A DNA stretch of 64,000 nt from Taxillus chinensis (Eukaryota; Streptophyta; Magnoliopsida; Santalales; Loranthaceae). The position numbers were made by a program, and so were the translations under genes. The DNA lies in assembly GCA_023512835.1 (NCBI GenBank), contig CM042088.1, forward strand, positions 62,001-126,000. Direction: 5' to 3'. The notes under the pieces were generated by a model. The model saw nothing but the letters and a program-made list of their open reading frames with translations. It made no database searches and was not told where the DNA came from. Shown here one piece after another: positions 1 to 9,907 of this stretch. Every line of letters starts with the position of its first letter. Position 1 is the stretch's first letter.

Positions 1-741
1 CTGGTATAGTCATCTACTACAGCAAGGAAGTATCGTGCACCAGATAATGAAGACATATTTATTGGTCCACATAGGTCCATGTGCAGAAGTTTAAGTGGTT
101 GTGTGATTGAGGTTTTATCCACTCTTAAAAGAGTGTTTCACCTGCTTACCCAGCTGACAATCCCTACAAGGGTGTTCATTTTCATAAACATGCTTAGGTA
201 AGCCCTCAACCAAATCAAGAGATAATAGTTTAGACATAGTCTTAAAGTTCAAATGACCAAATCTCTTGTGCCATAACCAACTAATGTCAGGAGAAGCTTT
301 GGACAGAAAGCAAATCGGTTCATTAGATTGAGCATTTCCAAAAACCAATTTATAGACATTGCCTTGTCTATGTCCATTTAGCTTTACCTCATTGGAGACA
401 GGATCTATAACTGTGCAGGTGTGTTTAGTGAACAACACTTCATAACCCTTGTCACACAATTGACTTATGCTCAACAGGTTATGTTTGAGACCTTGAACAA
501 TAAATGCATTTTGGATTGAAACAGAACCATTAGAGAGAGTACCCTTACCAACAATCTTACCCTTTTTGTTATCCTCGAATATGACAGATGAAGCTACAAC
601 CTCCCTTACTTCTCTCAACAGAGAGGCATCATCTGTCATGTGTACAGAACAGGCACTGTCAACGTACCACTGGCTAGAATTTATCTTTTGTTTCAGGTGG
701 CTACTTTCAGCTTCATGTACCTGTTCCTGCACAACAGGCAA
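1..741 (-). pseudogene. pol: Element A pol N-terminus: aspartic protease, GAG-pre-integrase, start of integrase
   Basis: A 208-residue open stretch (741 down to 115) starts with a copia protease region. The active-site motif reads VDSACSVHMTDD where the family normally has DSGCS.HMTG, so the glycine after DS is alanine. It is followed by the typical LKHNLLSISQLCDKGYEV block. The GAG-pre-integrase zinc-binding pattern is visible as WHKRFGHLNFKTMSKL and CRDCQLGKQ. After a stop near 113-115 the frame continues with HMDLCGP, which carries the first catalytic Asp of integrase, and is cut by the window edge. The protein would mature the polyprotein and insert cDNA. The stop and the altered active site suggest it is dead. 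Confidence 0.85.
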
Positions 742-1654
742 CTAAGTCTTGGGGGCCCAAACGTGCTTGGGCTTTGGGTAAGTGAAAGCTGTATTTAACA
801 ATTTTGGTTTCCAATAAGTGGGCAATGATTTGACTTTCCATGCTAACTTATGTGATTCCTCATTAAATTTGTTAGCAACTTTGTTCTTTGGGCTCTTTTC
901 AGATTCTCCTTCGTTATGGTTACTCTTGGCAGCTTTATCTGAATTATAAGGTTGCAGATTTTCAATGATGTGTAATTGCTTAAGGCTAACCCTGATTTCT
1001 GAGGCAATCTCATTCTTAACTGGAATGGGTCGGATATTTTGTCTCACGGGTTTGGTTTGAGTGTTAAGAGGCTTCCTAGGTTTTCTCACATATCCTAGAC
1101 CTTTCTTAACTCTCCCACCAGGGACAAACTTAGGCTTGGAGGAAATAGCCTTGCTGGATGAGCCAATCTCAAACGTAGCAGTAAGTCTGCTTGAGTTTGT
1201 CTCCGACAAAACTACACCCTTACCCTTGGATTGGGATGCAGAGGACAGGTTAACTTAAGGTTTAGCTTTCAGTTCTGACTGTTCAACTACTACATTATTG
1301 TCCAGAGATGCAGCAGTACCCATATCTCTAAGTTCGGGTGTTACAGGTTTGGGTGGACAAGTAACAGCCATTTGTATCTCCTTTCCACAATCAAGAAGCA
1401 CACTGTCAGCAGGAACAAAGCCAGCAAGACACTTGGTTTGCATAGGGTAAGTCTGGGCCTTGGCTATCTGGTCTTTAGAGAAACCTAGACCTAAGGCTAG
1501 ACCTTTAACATCTGGAGTGGTCCTAAAGTGGGCTGCAATTTCAGAAGAATCTTGCCACTTTTTATTGATTTGTCTCTATTTCTCCAGTTCAGCTTTGGCT
1601 TCAGCTAGTTCCTTGGTCCAAAAGATCATCGTGTGTGCTTCTCATCTCACTCAC
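742..1654 (-). pseudogene. Element A gag C-terminal region/linker, broken
   Basis: Two short frames (1209-742 and 1443-1255) with intervening stops lie between the gag zinc knuckle and the protease. Composition is Lys/Ser/Pro-rich with basic segments such as GGRVKKGLGYVRKPRKP, typical of the poorly conserved gag C-terminus of large copia elements. No catalytic domain is visible. The assignment rests on position only. Confidence 0.6.
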
Positions 1655-2824
1655 TTAAGCTCTTAATCTTCTCTCTATTCTCTCATAGTCATCTATGGAG
1701 TCAGCTGCCTCCTTTTTCTCCCTCTTCAGCTTGTAACAGTTGGCAGCGAAGTGTCCGGGCCGATTGCAGTGATAACATTGCAACTTCTCCTTATCCTTTC
1801 CCTTAGAGAAAGATGAGGATGACTGCCTTGCTTTCCTCCTGTAGTTCCCCCTTCTCTTCAGCAGTTTCTTGATCAGAAATGCAACTTCTTCATTTGAGGC
1901 ACTATCTGAAACAAGTTCTTCAGTTTCATCTTCTTCCTCTTCTGAAGATGGTTCCCTTGGTTCAGCAGCGGCCTTAAAGGCAACAGACTTCTCCTTTTTC
2001 TTGGAAGGATTTTGAAATGCCTCAAGTTCTTCCTTTTGCATTTCAAACGTCTTGAGGTCCCCGTATAATGCTTCCAAGGCACAGGTTTTCCATTCCTTCA
2101 GTTGACGGATGGCTGATGTCTTTATCAGCAGTCTCAAGGGTAGAGATCTCAGAAACTTGTCATTCTTTTCCTTTTGAGAGATCTCAACATTGTAAGTCTT
2201 CATTCGTTGAATCAGACCTATGAACCTTTTGTAAATATTATCCAGTGACTCCTTTGGTTCACATCTGAAGGCTTCATACTCCTGCTTGAGCATGGAAATC
2301 TTGTTATCCTGTATTTGTTCATCTCCTTCGTAGATGAGACATAACTTGTCCCATACCTCCTTTGCTGTCTCTAGGTCCTGCCGATCCGTAAACATGTCAT
2401 CATCGAGCGCAGAGAAAAGTATGGCTTTTGCCTTGAATCCAAGTTTTACTTTCCTCTGCTCTACCTTAGACCAACTGTCTTGGTCCTTCGTCATTAACTG
2501 ACCTCTCTGCGTACTATTTGGGGTGAAAGGTCTGTTCTTTATTGTTTCCCAGAGATAGGTGTCGAGCATGTCTAGGTGTGCTCTCATTCTCGCCTTCCAT
2601 TTGGAAAAACGCGCGGGTGTGCACATAGGTACTTGAGAGGATGAGCCAGATAGAACGCTGTAGAAGTCTTCTTGTTCTTTCTTATTGCTGCTGGTACTCA
2701 GTTCTTCCTGCTCCTAGTCTCTAGTCACTCCTTCTTCTGGAGCACGACTGGCTTCAAGTTCCTCAATAGGAACTGGAGCTTGCTTGGGAGCTGGAGCTGC
2801 ACTGCTGGAATCCATGTCGGCCAT
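1655..2824 (-). pseudogene. gag: Element A gag (capsid/nucleocapsid)
   Basis: The likely start is the ATG at 2824 (MADMDSS...), 29 nt inside the PBS. An in-frame TAG at 2714-2716 breaks the ORF, after which 323 residues are open. The capsid part matches the UBN2/Retrotran_gag pattern: FSKWKARMRAHLD, EVWDKLCLIYEGDEQ, KFLRSLPLRL. An acidic Ser/Glu stretch and one CCHC zinc knuckle, CYHCNRPGHFAANC (1736-1777), follow. The order capsid, acidic hinge, knuckle is that of Sirevirus/Maximus gag. The protein would package the RNA and form the particle. Confidence 0.85.
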
Positions 2825-2852
2825 TTAGGGATCTCTACGGAGTTGTAGAACT

Positions 2853-2864
2853 GCTCTGATACCA
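2853..2864 (-). other. Element A primer-binding site (initiator tRNA-Met)
   Basis: The minus strand reads TGGTATCAGAGC, complementary to the 3' end of plant initiator tRNA-Met. It lies 2 nt inside the LTR boundary at 2867, the same spacing seen in elements C and D. Confidence 0.9.
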
Positions 2865-2866
2865 AT

Positions 2867-2985
2867 TGTAGGTCCCAAAGTGAGTCTATAGGGGGGGAGG
2901 TGAATAGACTTTCTTCGTGTGCGAAAGCTAGACTGTTGGCTGGTATGTGGTACTTCTAAGGATGATTATGCTAGAAGTATTTATG
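2867..2985 (-). repeat. Element A 5' LTR, U5-side fragment
   Basis: Starts TGTAGGTCCC next to the PBS and has the G-run plus GTGAATAG near the end that is shared in form with the LTR ends of C and D. It is interrupted at 2985/2986 by element B, whose duplicated target TTATG occupies 2981-2985. The rest of the LTR resumes at 9908. Confidence 0.8.
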
Positions 2986-3393
2986 TGTAATGACCCGTGT
3001 GTAACCCGTGTGTAAGGAGTTAACCAAAAAACACCTTGGATGTTGGTACACAAGTTTAAGGTAAGAGATGAGCCCAAGAGGGGACTTTTGAGAGGTGCAT
3101 GTGTCAAGCGATAGCGTACATTTATGCCCTAGGAAGATCTTATGCGTATACAAGCGGTTTAAGGTTGTTTTGGCTGATCTTGGAGCTCACTTTTGACCTA
3201 GTAGATGGCCTCAAACAATTGGCGTGCAAGAACAAAAAGTTTCTTAGAATGAGGTCCTCTATCTACCACAGAAATTTCAGAGCATTTGGAGCTGAACGTG
3301 AATTCACCCATTTCACGTGCAAGCATATTTTTGCTCCTCAGGCCTCTCCAAGATGCAAGGAGGCTTGTGGTGAAGTTTGAGTGCATTTGGAGC

Positions 3394-3421
3394 TGCACGC
3401 CAATTGGGGAATTGGCGTGCA
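3394..3421. repeat. Perfect inverted repeat with divergent CCAAT boxes in B LTR
   Basis: Two 12-bp arms, TGCACGCCAATT and AATTGGCGTGCA, are separated by GGGG. Each arm contains CCAAT/ATTGG. The equivalent stretch is in the second B LTR (about 8312-8340) and, degraded, in E (about 26726-26761). It lies about 200 bp upstream of the TATA box, so a transcription-factor role or a hairpin is plausible; neither is shown. Confidence 0.7.
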
Positions 3422-3551
3422 AATTGGCGTGCAGGTGTATTTTTGCATGGTTCCCTTGGTTTTGTCATTCTAATGATCTTTCTCCAAAGGACCATGTTGC
3501 AATTCCGAGTATTTTGGCCTATATGGGTGCGGAAAGGTGCTAACTTGTGTG

Positions 3552-3630
3552 ATCAAAACTACGTCGTTTTGATCCTGGGTTTACTTAATCAAAACTACGT
3601 CGTTTTGATGTGGATGGTGTCCATATAAGG
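3552..3630 (+). promoter_or_regulatory. Element B LTR promoter: two ACGT palindromes and TATA box
   Basis: Two identical 22-bp palindromes (3552-3573 and 3588-3609) have arms ATCAAAAC and GTTTTGAT around a TACGTC core. They precede a TATA-like TATAAGG at 3624-3630, and a GA-rich leader follows. The second LTR repeats this at 8469-8490, 8505-8526 and TATATAA 8539-8545. ACGT cores are bZIP targets in plants. Promoter function is inferred from position in U3. Confidence 0.65.
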
Positions 3631-4381
3631 AGGGCTTGAGTTTGAGTTTAGGGTTCTTGTGTTCCTTTCTTGCACTGCGTTGCTCGAGAGAGAGAGAGAG
3701 AGCTAGAGAGAGAAAGGGAAGGGGAGTTGCTGGTTCTCGCCGGAGCATCTTGCGTGGGGAGGGACGGCGTTTGGCGCGGGAGCAAGGAAGATCCGCTTTA
3801 AGGTAGGGGTTCTGTTCTTCCTAAACCCTCCTCTGTCCTAGGGTCCTAGGGCGATTCTGGGTGTATCTGTTTATATATATATATATATGTAATCCATATA
3901 GGTGTGATCTCCTATATGGATGTTGGCCTTCAAGTGGCATTTTAGTGTGGTTCTGTGGTCTATATGCTATATGTTTGATGAAAAGCCTGTGTGAATATAG
4001 TTGTGTGTATATGCCCATTAAGTGTTTGGTATTATGCCTGTGTGGTCGAACTTGTGATTTAGGGTATGTATGTATCTTTGGGTGTTTGCTCTGTGGCCTG
4101 AATGGCTGGGATTGTGCACTTGTGAACGGGTGCACACCAAGTGTTTGGTTTTATACCTGAGAGGCTATGCATATTATGTGTTTGAAATAATGTCCGTGTG
4201 GCCGGGTTTGTGAGCCTGTGAATATATGCATGCTAAGTGTTCGACGTTATTCCTGTGTGACTAAGCATATTAAGTGTTTGATGTTATGCCTGTATGGTCT
4301 TATGTCTTGTGTGGTTGCTTGTACACCCGGTGGCCGTGGAAGCCCGGGACCGTTTTGTGTTAGCTTGTGAAGGTTGTGGAA

Positions 4382-4485
4382 ACTTGGCCTGAAGAGGCGG
4401 TTAAATCACTTGGCCCGAAGAGGCGGTTAAATCACTTGGCCCGAAGAGGCGGTTAAATCACTTGGCCTGAAGAGGCGGTTAAATC
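4382..4485 (+). repeat. 26-bp tandem repeat (4 units) inside B LTR
   Basis: Four head-to-tail copies of a 26-bp unit beginning ACTTGGCC(T/C)GAAGAGGCGG, differing mainly at one T/C position. The second LTR carries four copies at 9303-9406. Element E has corresponding, more decayed arrays near 19360-19440 and 25785-25890. It lies in the downstream half of the LTR. Confidence 0.85.
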
Positions 4486-4987
4486 ACTTGTTGTTAAAGT
4501 GTTAGCCTGTGTGGCGATGGCAGATTGTAATTGTTGATGTGGTTGTTGTTATGTCTGTTGAAATTATTGTAACACGACACCGCACTTGTACACATGGCAT
4601 GTAGATGCTAGGAGCATGGGATGGGTTGGGGAGACTTGATCCCTACTGAGCTGTGGATGCTCACCCCTCCTACTATGGTGTGTTTTCTTGCAGGAACCTA
4701 CAGGCGTTAGGTGGGAACACCAAGGTGGAAGAGTTCCATTTTGTGGCTTTGTTTTGTGTTATTTGCATTATGTAATTTTGTTGAGGCATTGTAACCCCGG
4801 TGGGGAGATATTGTAATGAAGTTTGAAACATAATAAAGGCATGTGGTTTCAATTATATAATTATATGATTTTTGATTTCGAAAAGAAATGTGAAGTGTAT
4901 ATTGTATTCTACCCCTTTGTCCAAACCCGGATAAAGGGAGGGTCACGTTCCGGTCTCCTGGGGTTGGAAATCCGGGGCGTGACAATA

Positions 4988-4999
4988 TGGTATCAGAGC
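4988..4999 (+). other. Element B primer-binding site (tRNA-Met)
   Basis: TGGTATCAGAGC, 3 nt after the LTR end CA at 4984; it fixes the plus-strand orientation of B. Confidence 0.9.
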
Positions 5000-7890
5000 A
5001 TGGTCTAGTTGGCCTAGGGTAGTGGGCGGACTTGGTTATCTTGGGTCCTTTGGAGGAGCCTGGAGGGACGTGCCTGATCAACACGGTCCTCTTGGAGCCT
5101 CCAAGGTGTACTTGGGGTAGTCCAGTCTTGTGGTAGGATTTGCATGCATTGGCATTAGGGCACTAGTTGCATTGGTTGTTGTATGTGAAGGTGTGGATAC
5201 CTGAAAAAAAAAAAAAAAAAAAATAATTGTGATAAAAGAAAAATATGAATAATGTGATAAGGCGTGAACTATGCAACTCCGATTTTATTTGAAGTACCTT
5301 GAGCATGACTACAAGGAAAAGTCCTTGTTTAGTTGAAGCGTGTGCTTGTGGAGTGGATGCTTGTGCAATGTGGTTTATCTTGTGATGATTTGAGCATGGA
5401 AACATGGAAGAGAAATTGTGGAAGTGAAACTGTGTGCTTGGAAACTTGAGGCTTGTGACCTTGTTAACAAAAAAAAAAAAAAAAAAAAAAAATTTAATTA
5501 AAATGTGATTTGTTTGGTGTTAGTGAATGGTTGAGCATGTGATTTGCTTGGTACCTTGTGTGAAATAAGCGTGGTTATGAGCAATGCAATGGAATGTAAA
5601 ATTGGTATAGTCTGTTAAATGTGAACCTATAGACTTGTGTGGTAATAATGCGTGTTATAGCTTAAGTTGCTTAGTCGGTAGTGGTCTCGCGATCGATTGT
5701 TGAGATTATTAAGTGATAACCTAGGGCGCTGCCTTTTCGTGGAGCCAATGTCTCCAAAAATTGTGACCGGTACGACTATTGAGGTAGCAAGGAAGCCCCC
5801 CCCCGGTGCCGGGCAAGTGGGAGAGGCCGCAGGATGTAAGTAATGAGGTTGGCATCTTAAGCCTGGTAATTCAAGAGTTGAGGGATGAGATTCGATAACC
5901 GATTAAGAGCGAGGTACGTCGAGAGCTATCAACCCCACATCATCGGGGGGGATCTTGGGTGAAGATTAATTGAAGCATAGTTGTCCTGATCGGCAGAAAG
6001 GGGCTCAAGAGGTAGAGACCGGTTTCCCAAAGGGGTTGTTCTTGCAGTGGACAACCGGGACATTGGAAAGTAGGACATCTCCGACAGCCTGTTTTGGTAA
6101 AACAAGTCATGGTGCTAGAAGACGGCTCAACGAGCTAGGGATAAAGCAAAATTCAAGTGAGGCTAGGAGGAGAGCATGGCGGAACTTTCCTTAGTCAAGG
6201 AATTGCAGTGACCATATTAAGTGCGATTAGAGCCTGAGTATTTCTTGATCCATTTGAGTGTTTTGCTGGTATGTTGAGATAAAACGTAATAGTTGATATA
6301 GCGGAGTTGGTGGGCCATGAGGTGGAGTATGTCTTGGAGGCAAGGGATTTTCTTGTGACCTGTGAGTGGTGACACAGAGGATTCCATTGTGGTCAGGTTG
6401 CAGCTAGGAGCGTTTTCAGTGTGGGGGGGGACTATGATGTTCATAGCTACTTGGCGTCAAGGGATTCCTATCGCGTGGTCCGTCTGCTGACTTGGTAAGG
6501 CATTATCTCTTGGGGCTGTACGGTAAGCCTCGGTTGTGAGACTGTGTGGGACCTTGGCGGATCTCTGTTTGACCGTGATCAAGGAGGTCGATTCTCAAAG
6601 TCGGTGACTAGTGATAGCCCGATAGTGGGTTTTGGTCTTACCATGGTTGTGTGTGTGGTCCCGCATTTCTTGTTTTTAGTGCATCCTTGGACTCCGTTGG
6701 GCGCCAGGTTGACTGCGACCGAGTGGTTAAGGGCACACTCCATTCTCGTGTTTCTGTGTCTAGGCTTGTACTCCGTTCTGCGTCACCATTGGTGTTGGTG
6801 GGGTTTCAATGTTCCTTGCTTGAGTGAGGTGGTTTTCGCAGTGATGATGGTCTTGGCTGCGGTGAGCTCCCTGTGTGGGAATGTGATTGTGGTTTGCATG
6901 ATGCTGTCCTATTTGTTTGTGTTTCATTGTGACCTCATTGTGCTTCGTTGTTAGGGTGTGGTCTACCTATGGGCCGAGGTGCGTTGACTTCAACTCCCAA
7001 TTGTTGGGTATTTTACGTTGTGGAGTGTTGGTCCCATCGTGCCGCGAGTTGGCATCTCCAACATTTGTGGTAATGACTACATTATGTGTTGCTTTGATCT
7101 TTTCGCGTTGTTTATTACTTGGTTTCTCTTTTCGGGGACGAAAAGTCCAAAGGTGGGAAGGTTGTGAGGAAACTCCCTGCGGATGAGTTTGTATGGTGTT
7201 AGCGAGTGGGCGGTGGAACGTTAAACGTGTAGTAGTGTTTTATTTGTGCTTTGTTCTTTGTAGTGGTGTTTATGATGTGATTTGTTAAACGTACGTGTTG
7301 GGGATGGCGTATATGTTGTACACCGTCGTGGCGTGAATACTTGTGACATGTGTTAGGTGAGGAGAACAAGGGTTTGTGAGATTAGAATATGTGTTTCCCT
7401 ATCATGCCGTGTTTTATTGGGTCCGTGGGTACGTGCCTTCATGTGTGTTATTGTGTGATATCTTCATTCGCGGGTATGTGAATGGTTGTGGGCTATGTGC
7501 ATCAGCAGGTGCGTTTTGGAAGGTGTGTTGTATTTTAGGGGCCGACACGTCCCACAGAGGAGACATGGAATGTGAGTCCATGATGCGTGACCAACCCCCT
7601 GAGTTGTTCGAGGACGACCAATCTTAAGGGTGGAGGGGTGGTGTTGGCTGGTGTATTTGTATTTCCTTTCGACTTTTGACTTTAATTTATATTGAATATG
7701 TTAATGAAATGTTCTTGTTGACCTAGATTGTGATGCATGTGGTTATGGACTGTGGTGGCACTATGTTATGTGCTATTGTGTACAATGTGCGGTGTATGAC
7801 CCATTTGGGTGTTGTAGCTCGCCGTGTGGCAAATGGGTAGCTTGTGTTTGTTTTCCTCGTATGTCATTTCTTTTCGAGGACGAAAAGTCT
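5000..7890 (+). pseudogene. gag: Element B internal region with decayed gag zinc knuckle
   Basis: No long conserved frame is present. At 6037-6078 one frame reads CSCSGQPGHWKVGH, recognisable as a chromovirus-type CCHC knuckle in which the second Cys is Ser and the last Cys is His. The matching place in E (about 24140-24190, minus strand) reads CACCGQPGTG, with the second Cys intact but His lost. Poly(A) runs lie at about 5204-5223 and 5468-5492. The rest is colinear with E but non-coding, so I call it a dead gag and unidentifiable remainder. Confidence 0.6.
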
Positions 7891-7904
7891 TAAGGGGGAG
7901 AGGA
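7891..7904 (+). other. Element B polypurine tract
   Basis: TAAGGGGGAGAGGA directly abuts the second LTR at 7905. It is preceded by TTTTCGAGGACGAAAAGT, itself a small inverted repeat (TTTTCG/CGAAAA), also present at the same place in E (about 20710-20727). Confidence 0.85.
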
Positions 7905-9907
7905 TGTAATGACCCGTGTGTAACCCGTGTGTAAGGAGTTAACCAAAAACACCTTGGATGTTGGTACACAAGTTTAAGGTAAGAGATGAGCCCAAGAGGG
8001 GACTTTTGAGAGGTGCATGTGTCAAGCGATAGCGTACATTTATGCCCTAGGAAGATCTTATGCGTATACAGGCGGTTTTAAGTTGTTTTGGCTGATCTTG
8101 GAGCTCACTTTTGACCTAGTAGATGGCCTCAAACAATTGGCGTGCAAGAACAAAAGTTTCTTAGAATGAGGTCCTCTATCTACCACAGAAATTTCAGAGC
8201 ATTTGGAGCTGAACGTGAATTCACCCATTTCACGTGCAAGCATATTTTTGCTCCTCAGGCCTCTCCAAGATGCAAGGAGGCTTGTGGTGAAGTTTGAGTG
8301 CATTTGGAGCTGCACGCCAATTGGGGGAATTGGCGTGCAAATTGGCGTGCAGGTGTATTTTTGCATGGTTCCCTTGGTTTTGTCATTCTAATGATCTTTC
8401 TCCAAAGGACCATGTTGTAATTCGAGTATTTTGGCCTATATGGGTGCGGAAAGGTGCTAACTTGTGTGATCAAAACTACGTCGTTTTGATCCTGGGTTTA
8501 CTTAATCAAAACTACGTCGTTTTGATGTGGATGGTGTCTATATAAGGAGGGCTTGAGTTTGAGTTTAGGGTTCTTGTGTTCCTTTGCTTTGCAAACCCCT
8601 CGCCTGAGAGAGAGAGAGAGAGAGCTAGAGAGAGAAAGGGAAGGGGGAGTCGTTGGTTTGCTGCGGAGCATCTTGCGTGGGGAGGACGGCGTTTGGCGCG
8701 GGAGCAAGGAAGATCTCGCTTTAAGGTAGGGGTTTGTTCTTCCTAAACCCTCCTCTGTCCTAGGGTCCTAGGGCGGATTCTGGGTCGATTCTGTTTATAT
8801 ATATATATATATGTAATCCATATAGGTGTGATCTCCTATATGGATGTTGGCCTCAGTGGCATTTTAGTGTGGTTATGTGGTCTATATGCTATATGTTTGA
8901 TGAAAAGCCTGTGTGAATATAGTTGTGTGTATATGCCCATTACGTGTTTGGTATTATGCCCGTGTGGCTGAACTTGTGATTTAGGGTATGTATGTATCTT
9001 TGGGTGTTTGCTCTGTGGGCTTGAATGGTGGGATTGTGCACTTGTGAACGGGTGCACACCAAGTGTTTGGTTTTATACCTGAGAGGCTATGCATATTATG
9101 TGTTTGAAATAATGTCGTGTGGCTGGGTTTGTGAGCTGGTGAATATATGCATGCTAAGTGTTCGACGTTATTCCTGTGTGACTAAGCATATTAAGTGTTT
9201 GATGTTATGCCTGTATGGTCTTATGTCTTGTGTGGTTGCTTGTACACCCGGTGGCCGTGGAAGCCCGGGACCATTTTGTGTTAGCCTTGTGAGGTTGTGG
9301 AAACTTGGCCTGAAGAGGCGGTTAAATCACTTGGCCTGAAGAGGCGGTTAAATCACTTGGCCCGAAGAGGCGGTTAAATCACTTGGCCTGAAGAGGCGGT
9401 TAAATCACTTGTTGTTAAAGTGTTAGCCTTGTGTGGCAGTGGCGATTGTAATTGTTGATGTGGTTGTTGTTATGTCCGTTGAAATTATTGTAACACGACA
9501 CCGCACTTGTACACATGGCATGTAGATGCTAGGAGCATGGGATGGGTTGGGGAGACTTGATCCCTACCGAGCCGTGGATGCTCACCCCTCCTACTATGGT
9601 GTGTTTTCTTGCAGGAACCTACGGGCGTTAGGTGGGAACACCAAGGTGGAAGAGTTCCATTTTGTGGCTTTGTTTTGTGTTATTTGCATTATGTAATTTT
9701 GTTGAGGCATTGTAACCCCAGGTGGGGAGATATTGTAATGAAGTTTGAAACATAATAAAGGCATGTGGTTTCAATTATATAATTATATGATTTTTGATTT
9801 CCGAAAAGAAATGTGAAGTGTATATTGTATTCTACCCCTTTGTCCAAACCCGGATAAAGGGAGGGTCACGTTCCGGTCTCCTCGGGTTGGAAATCCGGGG
9901 CGTGACA
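7905..9907 (+). repeat. Element B 3' LTR
   Basis: 2003 bp copy of the 5' LTR. It has the same promoter motifs, TATA box (8539-8545), GA leader, TA repeat (about 8800-8812) and 26-bp array (9303-9406). It ends GTGACA at 9907, followed by the TSD TTATG. Confidence 0.9.

Larger units (their letters stand above)
2986..4984 (+). repeat. Element B 5' LTR
   Basis: 1999 bp, TG...CA ended, matching 7905-9907 over its whole length with scattered substitutions and small indels. It contains a CCAAT inverted repeat, two ACGT palindromes, a TATA box, a GA-repeat leader (about 3691-3713), a TA microsatellite (about 3873-3887), and a 26-bp tandem array. Confidence 0.9.
2986..9907 (+). mobile_element. Element B: non-autonomous gypsy-like LTR retrotransposon nested in the LTR of A
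   Basis: Complete element: LTRs 2986-4984 and 7905-9907, both TGTAATGACC...GTGACA, flanked by a perfect 5-bp TSD TTATG (2981-2985 and 9908-9912). It has a PBS after the first LTR and a purine tract before the second. The internal region is only about 2.9 kb and shows no recognisable protease, RT or integrase, only a decayed gag zinc knuckle. The PBS context (ATGGTATCAGAGCATGG) and the 3' end (TTTCGAGGACGAAAAGT then AAGGGGGAGAGGA) resemble Tekay/Del-type chromoviruses; this lineage is inferred. Functionally it resembles a LARD. Element E is a second copy. Confidence 0.9.

Noticed and set aside
5970..6194. 74-codon frame in element B as a small gene
   Set aside because: It overlaps the decayed zinc knuckle in another phase; the knuckle frame is the meaningful one.
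6544..6954. 136-codon hydrophobic frame inside element B, possibly a membrane (env-like) protein
   Set aside because: The colinear region of element E is not open, composition is simply GT-rich, and no motif is recognisable.
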